Source of the DNA: Streptomyces sp. NBC_01197
Lineage (GTDB): Bacteria; Actinomycetota; Actinomycetes; Streptomycetales; Streptomycetaceae
Assembly: GCF_036010505.1 (NCBI RefSeq)
Contig: NZ_CP108569.1
Coordinates: forward strand, 5,199,001-5,263,000
DNA length: 64,000 bases
Direction: 5' to 3'
The stretch's first letter is position 1. The number at the start of each line of letters is the position of its first letter. The notes below the pieces were generated by a model. That model searched no databases. It worked only from the letters and a program-made list of their open reading frames with translations, and had not been told where the DNA came from. A program made the position numbers and the translations under genes. Of the stretch, positions 18,701-26,577 are shown in pieces.

Positions 18701-19915
18701 GAGACCGTGACGAAGAACAACCTGGAGGCGGCCGAGGAGATCGTCCGCCAGCTGCGGCTGCGGGACCTGGGCGGCATCGTCGTCGTGGACTTCATCGACA
18801 TGGTGCTGGAGTCCAACCGGGACCTGGTGCTGCGGCGCCTGCTTGAGTGCCTGGGCCGGGACCGTACGAAGCACCAGGTCGCCGAGGTCACCTCGCTCGG
18901 CCTGGTCCAGATGACCCGTAAGCGGGTCGGCCAGGGGCTCCTTGAGTCCTTCTCCGAGACCTGCGTCCACTGCAACGGGCGCGGCGTGATCGTGCACATG
19001 GAGCAGCCGACGTCGGCCGGTGGCGGCGGTGGCAAGCGCTCCAAGAAGCGCGGTCGCGGCGGCGCGGACCAGGAGCAGACGGCCGACCACGAGCACACGT
19101 CGGAGCAGGGCCCCGACGAGGCGCACGACCACGAGGCGGACACCGAGTACATCGATGTGGTCGCCGTGCCGGACGAGCCGGAGAGCTTCGTACCGGACGA
19201 GGAGCTGTACAGCAGCCCCGCCGAGGCGGAGGCGGCCGCCACGCGCAGCCGCGGCCGCCGCCGGGCGACCCGTAAGGTGTCGGCCCCGGCCGGCGCTCCG
19301 AAGGGTGCGCAGCCGGAGCCCGAGCCGGTCGTCGCCGAGCCGGTCGCTTCCGAGCCCGTGAGCGAGCAGCCTGCCGCTCCCGAGCCGGTCGCTGAGCCGG
19401 TGGCCGCCCAGCAGCCGGCCACTGAGCCCGAGCCGGTCCAGGAGGCCGCTCCGGCCCGTGGCCGCCGCCGGGCGACCCGTAAGGCCACGGCCCCGGCCGG
19501 TGCGCCCAAGGCAGCCGACGAGACCGCGGAGATCGTGGTCGAGGAGGCCCCGGCTCCCGTGGTCGAGGAGCCGCAGGCGCCCGCCGAGCCGGCCGCCGAC
19601 GCCGCCCCGCCCCGGGCCCGCCGCCGCGCGACCCGTAAGGCAACCGCCCCCGCGGGCGCGGCCGATGCGGCTGTCGTCGTGGTCGAGTCCCCGTCGGACG
19701 AGGCCCCCGCCGGTACGGAGGCCGAGGCACCGGCCAAGAAGACGGCCGCGCGCAAGACGGCCAAGAAGGCGCCCGCGAAGAAGGCGGCGGCCAAGAAGAC
19801 CGCGGCGAAGAAGACCACCGCGGCCAAGAAGACGACGGCCAAGAAGGCGGCGAAGAAGTCCGCCGCCGCCGAGGAGCAGCCGGCGTCCGGAGTCACCGCC
19901 TCCACCGAGGACTGA
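15734..19915 (+). CDS. rne: Ribonuclease E/G (RNase ES type) with repetitive N- and C-terminal arms
   Basis: This 1393-residue endoribonuclease handles mRNA decay and rRNA/tRNA processing. The catalytic core sits in the middle: S1 domain at about residues 685-775, catalytic aspartates D975 (VVVDVNTGKF) and D1019 (VVVDFIDM), and zinc-link cysteines C1077/C1080 (CVHC). The ~650-residue N-terminal arm and ~300-residue C-terminal arm are low-complexity Ala/Pro/Glu/Arg with about a dozen copies of an RRRATRK-like motif, ending in a Lys/Ala histone H1-like tail. Arms flanking a central core match S. coelicolor RNase ES. ATG 15734 was preferred over in-frame GTG 15713, with GGGAG upstream. A ~280-nt leader separates it from the previous gene and may allow autoregulation. 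Confidence 0.96.
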   Translation: MLESNDSGTPGANEETSPSDTLPPRRRRRAASRPAGPPAGARNGTAEAAGTVTSAIPAAEAAAADSGAGETAPPARRRATRKATAPAGSARATEAAPAEAVSEEPADEAPAAEAPRGRARRRASAPAGAPQAEATAESAAEQAGPSEAPPTRSRRRATRSTGAPVDESQTTQAVVAAAEPEAVVADETVRNTESADSADTQDAAPARTRRRATRKATAPAGAPKSSEAPDAASTTTGTAGAAETAPADGSGESGESAVTQDAAPARTRRRATRKATAPAAAEQPAAEQAPQAAEAAAPAAEAPAAEAPRGRSRRRATSPAASPQSSPQPDAAGESLPEAVAEALAEETEAAPRGRKRRRAESPQFTAVGEKEKEKAQRPAEPAEAAEPGRSRRRAQRPAVAVFQAPVFAEPMFQTPETAAAAAAARPAEPEEDDEVVAAVEETAKAPEPAESAPQGGARGRRRRRRGEPAEAEKAPEQVAAPVTEQPAADEAEADEQSAEEAQHGEESDEYGDRPSRRRRRGGRRRRRGESGDTDDNDRDDRDERRHEDNEAEEEGPDEAEAHEGSGADDEDDEHAASGSSSSRRRRRRRRRSGDAGTDADAVADDPERTVVKVREPRKKEAAEREPGTGFDEVQSIKGSTRMEAKKQRRREGREQGRRRVPIITEAEFLARREAVERVMVVRQHGERTQIGVLEDNVLVEHYVNKEQATSYVGNVYLGKVQNVLPSMEAAFVDIGKGRNAVLYAGEVNFEALGMAHGPRRIETALKSGQSVLVQVTKDPIGHKGARLTSQVSLPGRYLVYVPEGSMTGISRKLPDTERSRLKTILKKIVPEDAGVIVRTAAEGASEDELRRDVERLQAQWEDIEKKAKSGGSSNAPTLLYGEPDMTVRVVRDIFNEDFSKVIVSGNEAWDTIHGYVAHVAPDLADRLSRWTSEVDVFATYRIDEQLMKALDRKVYLPSGGSLVIDKTEAMVVVDVNTGKFTGQGGNLEETVTKNNLEAAEEIVRQLRLRDLGGIVVVDFIDMVLESNRDLVLRRLLECLGRDRTKHQVAEVTSLGLVQMTRKRVGQGLLESFSETCVHCNGRGVIVHMEQPTSAGGGGGKRSKKRGRGGADQEQTADHEHTSEQGPDEAHDHEADTEYIDVVAVPDEPESFVPDEELYSSPAEAEAAATRSRGRRRATRKVSAPAGAPKGAQPEPEPVVAEPVASEPVSEQPAAPEPVAEPVAAQQPATEPEPVQEAAPARGRRRATRKATAPAGAPKAADETAEIVVEEAPAPVVEEPQAPAEPAADAAPPRARRRATRKATAPAGAADAAVVVVESPSDEAPAGTEAEAPAKKTAARKTAKKAPAKKAAAKKTAAKKTTAAKKTTAKKAAKKSAAAEEQPASGVTASTED

Positions 19916-19938
19916 CCCGCGTCGGTCCGTCAGGCGAA

Positions 19939-19970
19939 AGGTGCGGCCCTCCTCCGGGAGGGCCGCACCT
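19939..19970 (+). terminator. Terminator after rne
   Basis: There is a perfect 14-bp stem (19939-19952 with 19957-19970) closed by a TCCG tetraloop, 24 nt after the rne stop. Confidence 0.8.
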
Positions 19971-20022
19971 GTCTGCGGGGCAACACCCCTGGGTCCCTCA
20001 GGGGCCCGCCCCGGGGGCCGGT

Positions 20023-20208
20023 TTGACCCCCCGGACCCCGACCCGTAGCCTTACCCCTCGGCGTGTTTCCTGTGCGCCACACCTCTGAGCAACTCCCTCC
20101 TGGCTCCGCCGGGAGAGGCCGCTCGTCCATTCCGGATCGTCGCGGGTCCCCGGACCCGTGTGAGCGGCTGGCATCAGAGGGCCGATTCCGAGCGAAAGAG
20201 AGATCCGC
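20023..20208 (+). promoter_or_regulatory. rplU-rpmA promoter and long structured leader
   Basis: TTGACC (20023-20028), a 17-nt spacer and TAGCCT (20046-20051) form a near-consensus housekeeping promoter. Transcription from about 20058 would give a ~150-nt 5' leader before the GTG of rplU. The leader contains nested inverted repeats, including GCCGCTC...GAGCGGC around a GGGTCC/GGACCC hairpin (about 20128-20170). This fits a ribosomal-protein operon leader, though I cannot tie it to a known family. Confidence 0.65.
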
Positions 20209-20529
20209 GTGTACGCCATCGTGCGCAGCGGTGGTCGTCAGCACAAGGTTGCTGTCGACGACATCGTTGAGGTTGACAAGATTCCCACCGCCAAGGTTGG
20301 CGACACGGTCGAGCTCTCGACCCTGCTCGTGGTCGACGGTGACGCGGTCACCAGCGACCCGTGGGTGCTTGCCGGTATCAAGGTCCAGGCCGAGGTCGTG
20401 GACCACCACAAGGGCGCGAAGATCGACATCCTTCGCTACAAGAACAAGACCGGCTACCGCCGTCGCCAGGGTCACCGCCAGCAGTACACGGCGATCAAGG
20501 TCACCGGTATCCCCGCGGCTGCGAAGTAA
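20209..20529 (+). CDS. rplU: 50S ribosomal protein L21
   Basis: This 106-residue ribosomal protein starts [25 protein letters not shown] and contains the family C-terminal signature [22 protein letters not shown]. It starts at GTG with GAAAGAGAG upstream. It forms an operon with rpmA, which begins 11 nt downstream. Confidence 0.99.
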   Translation: MYAIVRSGGRQHKVAVDDIVEVDKIPTAKVGDTVELSTLLVVDGDAVTSDPWVLAGIKVQAEVVDHHKGAKIDILRYKNKTGYRRRQGHRQQYTAIKVTGIPAAAK

Positions 20530-20540
20530 GGGACTGAGAC

Positions 20541-20795
20541 ATGGCACACAAGAAGGGCGCATCGTCCACTCGGAACGGGCGCGATTCCAATGCTCAGCGG
20601 CTCGGCGTGAAGCGCTTCGGCGGTCAGGTCGTCAACGCCGGTGAGATCCTGGTCCGCCAGCGCGGCACCCACTTCCACCCGGGCACCGGCGTCGGCCGTG
20701 GCGGCGACGACACGCTGTTCGCGCTGAACCCCGGTTCGGTCGAGTTCGGCACGCACCGCGGCCGCAAGGTCGTGAACATCGTTCCGGTCGCCTGA
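20541..20795 (+). CDS. rpmA: 50S ribosomal protein L27
   Basis: This 84-residue ribosomal protein begins [24 protein letters not shown]. It has the invariant [22 protein letters not shown] stretch, here broken by the usual single-residue variations. The N-terminus reaches the peptidyl-transferase centre. There is no N-terminal cleavable extension of the Firmicutes type. It is co-transcribed with rplU and followed by a hairpin. Confidence 0.99.
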   Translation: MAHKKGASSTRNGRDSNAQRLGVKRFGGQVVNAGEILVRQRGTHFHPGTGVGRGGDDTLFALNPGSVEFGTHRGRKVVNIVPVA

Positions 20796-20827
20796 TCACC
20801 GGGCTGCCGTAGAGCGATCTGTCGAGG

Positions 20828-20869
20828 GCGGACCAGGTTTCCCGTTGCTTACGGGAAGCCGGTCCGCCT
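20828..20869 (+). terminator. Terminator after rpmA
   Basis: There is an 8-bp outer stem GGCGGACC/GGTCCGCC (20828-20835 with 20862-20869) and an inner TTCCCGT/ACGGGAA stem. The hairpin is followed by TTCG, 32 nt after the rpmA stop. Confidence 0.75.
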
Positions 20870-20949
20870 TCGTCGTGTTACAGGTAAGACAATTCCGTAC
20901 GCCCCCTCTGCCCTAAAGGCGTGGGGGGACCCCCAGGAGGCACCGAACC

Positions 20950-22389
20950 ATGACCACCTTCGTGGACCGCGTCGAGCTGCATGCCGCCGCGGGTAGCGGG
21001 GGCCACGGCTGCGCCTCCGTACACCGTGAGAAGTTCAAGCCGCTCGGCGGACCCGACGGCGGCAACGGCGGGCGCGGCGGCGACGTCATCCTCGTCGTCG
21101 AGCAGGCCGTGACCACGCTGCTCGACTACCACCACAGCCCGCACCGCAAGGCCACCAACGGCCAGCCCGGCGCCGGTGACAACCGATCGGGCAAGGACGG
21201 GCACGACCTCGTACTGCCCGTGCCGGACGGCACCGTCGTCCTGGACAAGGACGGGAACGTCCTGGCCGACCTGGTCGGCCAGGGCACCACCTTCGTCGCG
21301 GGCCAGGGCGGCCGCGGCGGCCTCGGGAACCACGCGCTGGCCTCGGCCCGCCGCAAGGCACCTGGGTTCGCGCTGCTGGGCGAGCCGGGGGAGTCCCGGG
21401 ACATCGTCCTGGAGCTCAAGACCGTCGCCGACGTGGCGCTCGTCGGCTACCCGAGCGCCGGCAAGTCCTCGCTGATCTCGGTGCTGAGCGCCGCCAAGCC
21501 GAAGATCGCGGACTACCCGTTCACCACGCTCGTCCCCAACCTCGGTGTGGTGACGGCCGGTTCGACCGTCTACACCATCGCGGACGTCCCCGGTCTCATC
21601 CCCGGTGCCAGTCAGGGCAAGGGGCTCGGCCTGGAGTTCCTGCGGCACGTCGAGCGCTGCTCGGTGCTCGTGCACGTGCTGGACACCGCGACCCTGGAGT
21701 CCGACCGCGACCCGGTCTCCGACCTCGACATGATCGAGGAGGAGCTCAAGCTGTACGGCGGCCTGGAGAACCGGCCCCGCATCGTCGTCCTCAACAAGGT
21801 CGACATCCCCGACGGACAGGACCTCGCCGACATGATCCGCCCGGATCTGGAGGCGCGCGGCTACCAGGTCTTCGAGGTGTCCGCGGTGGCCCATCTGGGC
21901 CTGAAGGAGCTGTCGTTCGCGCTGGCCGGCATCATCGCCGAGGCGCGCGCCGCGAAGCCTGCCGAGGAGGCCACCCGGGTCGTCATCCGCCCGAAGGCCG
22001 TCGACGACGCGGGCTTCACGGTCAGCTTCGAGGAGGAGGAAGGCGTCTACCGCGTCCGCGGCGAGAAGCCCGAACGCTGGGTACGCCAGACCGACTTCAG
22101 CAACGACGAGGCCGTCGGCTACCTCGCCGACCGGCTCAGCCGTCTCGGCGTCGAGGACCAGCTGATGAAGGCCGGTGCCCGTGCGGGTGACGGCGTGGCC
22201 ATCGGCGCCGAGGACAACGCCGTCGTCTTCGACTGGGAGCCGACGATGATGGCGGGCGCCGAGATGCTGGGCCGCCGCGGCGAGGACCACCGCCTCGAAG
22301 CGCCCCGGCCCGCCGAGCAGAAGCGCCGGGACCGCCAGGCCGAGCGGGACGCGTCGGACAAGGAGTACGACGAGTTCAAGCCGTTCTAG
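20950..22389 (+). CDS. obg: GTPase Obg
   Basis: This 479-residue essential GTPase is involved in 50S maturation and, in Streptomyces, in the onset of differentiation (literature from memory). Domains in order are the glycine-rich Obg fold (residues 1-160, with [17 protein letters not shown] segments), the G domain with G1 [10 protein letters not shown]3 DVPGLI and G4 NKVD, and a C-terminal OCT domain (about 340-430). A charged tail follows. The ATG has CAGGAGG 9 nt upstream. It follows rplU-rpmA, a near-universal arrangement. Confidence 0.98.
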   Translation: MTTFVDRVELHAAAGSGGHGCASVHREKFKPLGGPDGGNGGRGGDVILVVEQAVTTLLDYHHSPHRKATNGQPGAGDNRSGKDGHDLVLPVPDGTVVLDKDGNVLADLVGQGTTFVAGQGGRGGLGNHALASARRKAPGFALLGEPGESRDIVLELKTVADVALVGYPSAGKSSLISVLSAAKPKIADYPFTTLVPNLGVVTAGSTVYTIADVPGLIPGASQGKGLGLEFLRHVERCSVLVHVLDTATLESDRDPVSDLDMIEEELKLYGGLENRPRIVVLNKVDIPDGQDLADMIRPDLEARGYQVFEVSAVAHLGLKELSFALAGIIAEARAAKPAEEATRVVIRPKAVDDAGFTVSFEEEEGVYRVRGEKPERWVRQTDFSNDEAVGYLADRLSRLGVEDQLMKAGARAGDGVAIGAEDNAVVFDWEPTMMAGAEMLGRRGEDHRLEAPRPAEQKRRDRQAERDASDKEYDEFKPF

Positions 22390-22428
22390 CAGAACCGCAC
22401 AGGTTCTGACGGAACCGCACAGCATGGC

Positions 22429-22464
22429 GGAGGCCCGGGAACGCCGACGCGTTCTCGGGCCTCC
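22429..22464 (+). terminator. Terminator after obg
   Basis: There is a 16-bp stem (22429-22444 with 22449-22464) with a single G-T pair and a CGAC tetraloop, 40 nt after the obg stop. It marks the left edge of the glycopolymer island. Confidence 0.75.
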
Positions 22465-22660
22465 GGCCGTTTCGCCGACTGTTCCGGGCCATCGCGCAGA
22501 CCTGTCACCGCGGCTGGTTCTTCGAAAGCGCACAACCTATGGCTGTCCACAGGTGTCTAGCAAGCGGGTGGATGACCAACCACCCATGAACGCGGGCCTG
22601 CGGTGTCATGACGGGGGTTGTGCACCGGCCCGGAAGAACGGAAGCGGAGTTACGGGGCAG

Positions 22661-24685
22661 ATGAAGATCTCCTTCCTCATCCATACGGTCTACGGGATCG
22701 GCGGCACGATCAAGACCACACTGAACCTGGCTGAAGAGCTCGCCGACCGGCACGAGGTCGAGATCGTCTCGGTCTTCCGGCACCGGGAGATCCCGTTGTT
22801 CCGGATCGACCCCCGGATCACCGTCGTACCCCTGGTCGACACCGATCCCGCCTCGATGGCCAATGAACTGGAGCATCCGCTCCAGCGGCTGCCCTCCCAG
22901 TGCCTGCCGGCGGCCGAGGCGCGTTTCAAGGAGTACAGCAAGCTCTCCGATCAGCGGGTGCGCGAGCACTACGCCACGTCGGACGCGGAAGTCGTCATCG
23001 GTACCCGGCCGGGCCTGGTGGCGTACGTCGCCCAGTTCGCGCCGGCCGGTGCGGTGCTCATCGGCCAGGAGCACATGACGCACAACCATCACAAGCAGGC
23101 CCTGCGCTCCCAGCTGTACGAGCATCTGGCCGCGCTCGACGCCTTCGTGACCGTCTCCGAGGGCGACGCCGCCGTGTACCGCGAGAAGATGCCGCTGCCC
23201 GCGACCCGGGTGCTCGCGATCCCCAACAGCGTTCCCGAACCGCCCGTCGCACCGTCCGACGGCAGCGGCACCACCGTGGTCGCCGCCGGGCGGCTCGCAC
23301 CGGAGAAGCAGTACCAGGTACTGGTCGACGCCTTCGCCGAGGTGGCTGCCGAACGCCCCGACTGGACCCTGCGGATCTACGGCGGTGGCTCCGAGCGCCC
23401 GAAACTCAGGGAGCGCATCGAGGCCAGGGGTCTGCACAACAGGGTCCATCTCATGGGCCCCCACTCGCCCATCGAGCCCGAGTGGGCCAAGGGCGCCATC
23501 GCCGTGTCCACCTCCCGTCACGAATCCTTCGGGATGACGCTGGTCGAGGCGATGCGCTGCGGGCTGCCGGTCGTCTCCACGGACTGCGACTACGGTCCCC
23601 GCGAGATCATCGAGGACGGCGTGGACGGGCTGCTCGTGCCCGTCGGCGACAGCGCCGCGGTCGCCGCCGCGCTCCTGAGACTCATCGGCGACGAGGAGCT
23701 GCGCCGCCGGATGAGCGCGGCGGCGCTCGCCAACGCCCGCCGCTTCGACCCCCGTCAGGTCACCGAGCAGTACGAGAAGCTCTTCACCGAGCTGCGCCCG
23801 CAGGCCGCGGGCCGCGCGGGACGGCCGGCGTTCGCACCGGAGGCGGACTGTGTGGTGCGGCCGGACGGCGAGCTGACCGTCACCCTCGTACCGGGCCCCG
23901 ATGACCCGGCGGGGGACGACGGGCGGCGGCTGCTCTGCTCGCGCGCCGACGACCGGGCCGACCAGCGCTCGTACCCCTTCGACGCGGACGGTGTCGCGGT
24001 CGTCCCGGCCGGCGAGAAGTTCGCCGAGGGGGTCTGGGACTTCTACGCCGAGACGGCCGGCTCCGGGCGGCGGGTTCGGATCGCCGCCCGCTCCGTGGAC
24101 CAGCGCGGCCCGTTGCGCCCCGCGGGGAGCGGCGAGGGCGTACGCAACCAGGTCGCCTACCGGCTCAAGGACAAGGGCTTCCTGACCATGCGCAGCTGGA
24201 ACAGACCCGTGCACGCCGAAGCCGGGGACATCGGTGTCGACGGCACTCAACTCACCATATCGGGGCGGCTGATGGGGTCGGCCGCACCCTCAGGGGATCC
24301 GGTCCTGCTGCTGCGCCGCCGCGGTGGCAGGAGTGAAGAGCTCGCCTTCCCTGGCAGCCGCGAGGGCACCGATGGCTTCCGGGTCGCCTTCCCCGCCGCG
24401 GGCCCCGCCGCCCGCCTGCTGACCAGGAACGACTACTGGGACGTGTGGCTGCGGTACGCACCGCAGGAGCGGCCCGTGAAGATCGGCCGCATCCTCGACG
24501 ACGTCGTGGACAAGAAGGCCGTCTACTCCTGCCCGCCGGCCCTGGTGCGCAAAAAGCGCCCCTGGGGGGCGCTGCGCAAGGCCGTACGGAAGGTCCGCGG
24601 CAGGCCGCAGCAGTGGGTCAGGGTGCGGCCGTACTACACCGTGAGCAACGACCTGGCCCTCACCGTGGCGGACGTCCAGCCATGA
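22661..24685 (+). CDS. GT4-family glycosyltransferase with an extra C-terminal domain (teichoic-acid type)
   Basis: This protein of about 674 residues has an N-terminal half that is a GT-B retaining glycosyltransferase. MKISFLIHTVYGIGGTIKTT is the nucleotide-sugar glycine loop region, and HESFGMTLVEAMRCGLPVVS (about residues 287-306) is the E-x7-E donor site. It resembles TagE/TarM-type enzymes that glycosylate poly(glycerol or ribitol phosphate). Residues ~395-674 form a separate region, rich in beta-strand-like segments, that I do not recognise. ATG 22661 (GGGGCAG upstream) was chosen over earlier in-frame starts because the conserved fold starts there. It is the first gene of the island between obg and proB. 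Confidence 0.88.
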   Translation: MKISFLIHTVYGIGGTIKTTLNLAEELADRHEVEIVSVFRHREIPLFRIDPRITVVPLVDTDPASMANELEHPLQRLPSQCLPAAEARFKEYSKLSDQRVREHYATSDAEVVIGTRPGLVAYVAQFAPAGAVLIGQEHMTHNHHKQALRSQLYEHLAALDAFVTVSEGDAAVYREKMPLPATRVLAIPNSVPEPPVAPSDGSGTTVVAAGRLAPEKQYQVLVDAFAEVAAERPDWTLRIYGGGSERPKLRERIEARGLHNRVHLMGPHSPIEPEWAKGAIAVSTSRHESFGMTLVEAMRCGLPVVSTDCDYGPREIIEDGVDGLLVPVGDSAAVAAALLRLIGDEELRRRMSAAALANARRFDPRQVTEQYEKLFTELRPQAAGRAGRPAFAPEADCVVRPDGELTVTLVPGPDDPAGDDGRRLLCSRADDRADQRSYPFDADGVAVVPAGEKFAEGVWDFYAETAGSGRRVRIAARSVDQRGPLRPAGSGEGVRNQVAYRLKDKGFLTMRSWNRPVHAEAGDIGVDGTQLTISGRLMGSAAPSGDPVLLLRRRGGRSEELAFPGSREGTDGFRVAFPAAGPAARLLTRNDYWDVWLRYAPQERPVKIGRILDDVVDKKAVYSCPPALVRKKRPWGALRKAVRKVRGRPQQWVRVRPYYTVSNDLALTVADVQP

Positions 24686-24772
24686 GTTACTCTCGCACCC
24701 TGTGGCGTCGGTCACTCACAGTGGCTGGGGGGATCCAGGTCTCTTTCCTGCCCTTAGGGTGAACACGCGGTA

Positions 24773-24860
24773 TCGCAAGGGTTGTGGAGGCTTGTCGTCC
24801 ACCTTGCGAGACGGTCACGGAGAGTGCGACCATCACACCGTTCCCTCGTCATCGCAAGGT
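24773..24860 (+). promoter_or_regulatory. Competing hairpins that could hide the ribosome binding site of the next gene
   Basis: The octamer TCGCAAGG occurs twice (24773-24780 and 24852-24859), and its complement CCTTGCGA once between them (24802-24809). The complement can pair with copy 1, aided by an inner GTGGA/TCCAC stem, or with copy 2, extended to 9 bp by A24801-T24860. Copy 2 contains the AAGG nearest the GTG start at 24870. The two pairings are mutually exclusive, as in translational riboswitches or attenuators. Confidence 0.5.
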
Positions 24861-24869
24861 AGGTCGTCT

Positions 24870-26375
24870 GTGTCTGTGCAGCACAAAGCAACCAAGCCCC
24901 GGACTACAGCAGTCGTTCTCGCCGGTGGTACCGGCCAGCGCGTGGGTCTGTCGATCCCCAAGCAACTGCTGAAGATCGCCGGGAAGGCTGTGATCGAGCA
25001 CACCCTGACGATTTTCCAGCAGGCCGACTCCATCGACGACATCATCGTGCTGATGGCCCCGGGCTACGTACCGGACATCGAGAAGATCGTCGCCAAGTCC
25101 GGTCTCACCAAGGTCACCCGGATCATCGAGGGCGGCTCCACCCGCAACGAGACCACCGAGCGCGCCATCTCCGCCCTCGGCGAAGGGCTGGCCGAGGGCG
25201 AGGACCGCAACGTCCTCTTCCACGACGCCGTGCGCCCGCTGCTCTCGCAGCGCGTGATCAAGGACTGCGTGGACGCGCTGGAGCGCTACCAGGCCGTCGA
25301 CGTCGCCATCCCGTCCGCGGACACGATCATCGTGACCCGCACCCACGGCGGGGACGGCGAGTTCATCACCGATGTCCCGGACCGCTCCCGGCTGCGCCGC
25401 GGGCAGACCCCGCAGGCCTTCAAGCTCTCCACGATCCGCCGGGCGTACGCCGTCGCAGCGGGCGACCCGAACTTCCAGGCCACCGACGACTGCTCGGTCG
25501 TGCTCAAGTACCTGCCGGACGTGCCGATCTACGTGGTCGCGGGCGACGAGTACAACATGAAGGTCACTCAGCCCGTCGATGTCTTCATCACCGACAAGCT
25601 GTTCCAGCTGGCCTCCACCGCGGCCCCGCGCCAGGCCGACGAGGCCGCCTACCGCGAGCTGCTGACCGACAAGACCCTGGTGGTCTTCGGCGGTTCGTAC
25701 GGCATCGGCGCCGACATCGCCGCCCTCGCCGAGTCCTACGGCGCGAAGGTGTACGCGCTGGGCCGCTCCACCACCGGTACGCATGTCGAGAACCCGGAGC
25801 ACGTCGACGACGCGCTCTCCAAGGCGTACTCGGAGACCGGCCGGATCGACTACGTCATCAACACCGCGGGCGTGCTGCGCATCGGCAAGCTGGCCGAGAC
25901 GGACAACACCACCATCCAGGAAGCGCTGAACGTCAACTACCTGGCGCCGGTGCAGATCGCGCGCGCCTCGTACAAGTACCTGGCGGAGACCAAGGGCCAG
26001 CTGCTGCTCTACACCTCCAGCAGCTACACGCGGGGTCGCGCCGAATACAGCCTGTACTCCTCCACCAAGGCGGCCATGGTGAATCTCACCCAGGCCCTCT
26101 CGGACGAATGGGCCGGTGACGGCGTCCGGGTCAACTGCGTGAATCCGGAGCGCACGGCGACCCCGATGCGCACCAAGGCGTTCGGCCAGGAGCCCGAGGG
26201 CAGCCTGCTCTCGTCGGAGGCCGTGGCCCGTACCTCGCTGGACGTCCTGCTCTCCGAGCTGACCGGCCACGTCATCGACGTACGCCAGCAGGACCCGACG
26301 CGCGACGCCAGCGCGGAGGCGTCGGGGTTCGAGCAGGCCCTGGCCTCAGTGCTGGACCGTCAGGAAGATGTGTAA
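24870..26375 (+). CDS. Bifunctional cytidylyltransferase / short-chain dehydrogenase (CDP-alditol synthase type)
   Basis: This protein of about 501 residues is a fusion of two enzymes. Residues ~10-240 form an IspD/TarI-type cytidylyltransferase (VVLAGGTGQRVGLSIPKQLL CTP loop, HDAVRPL, DCSVVL). Residues ~265-495 form a Rossmann SDR (VVFGGSYGIGADIA NAD(P) loop, NTAG, YSLYSSTK with the Tyr-x3-Lys pair). The layout matches bifunctional CDP-ribitol synthases such as Haemophilus Bcs1/Acs1, which reduce ribulose-5-phosphate and activate it with CTP. CDP-ribitol for wall teichoic acid is thus the likely product, though another alditol is possible. GTG 24870 was chosen; a second GTG lies 6 nt later. 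A competing-hairpin leader precedes it. Confidence 0.9.
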   Translation: MSVQHKATKPRTTAVVLAGGTGQRVGLSIPKQLLKIAGKAVIEHTLTIFQQADSIDDIIVLMAPGYVPDIEKIVAKSGLTKVTRIIEGGSTRNETTERAISALGEGLAEGEDRNVLFHDAVRPLLSQRVIKDCVDALERYQAVDVAIPSADTIIVTRTHGGDGEFITDVPDRSRLRRGQTPQAFKLSTIRRAYAVAAGDPNFQATDDCSVVLKYLPDVPIYVVAGDEYNMKVTQPVDVFITDKLFQLASTAAPRQADEAAYRELLTDKTLVVFGGSYGIGADIAALAESYGAKVYALGRSTTGTHVENPEHVDDALSKAYSETGRIDYVINTAGVLRIGKLAETDNTTIQEALNVNYLAPVQIARASYKYLAETKGQLLLYTSSSYTRGRAEYSLYSSTKAAMVNLTQALSDEWAGDGVRVNCVNPERTATPMRTKAFGQEPEGSLLSSEAVARTSLDVLLSELTGHVIDVRQQDPTRDASAEASGFEQALASVLDRQEDV

Positions 26376-26405
26376 TACTTCCCTGGCATAACTAGACGTT
26401 CCTTT

Positions 26406-26447
26406 TCGGGCCTCTGTGATCGCGTCGCGCGAATCGCAGAGGCCCGA
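26406..26447 (+). terminator. Hairpin between the CDP-alditol synthase and TagF-like genes
   Basis: Arms 26406-26420 and 26433-26447 pair over 15 bp with one mismatch and enclose a 12-nt GC loop. The hairpin is followed by an unusually AT-rich stretch (26451-26565) that probably contains the promoter of the next gene. Confidence 0.65.
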
Positions 26448-26577
26448 ATGCGTGAAGCCTCGCCTTCACAATTTCCCCAAAAAAGCATCCGGCGAAATCC
26501 ATGCGAACTTCCCGGATCACACCCGATCGAATCAATCCCCCCAGAATAAAACCGGCACCCCCTGGAGCAGGTTCTTC

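Noticed and set aside
16190..19132. 980-codon minus-strand frame opposite rne
   Set aside because: It lies wholly inside the rne coding region and its product is a low-complexity reflection of the repeat arms. No start signals.
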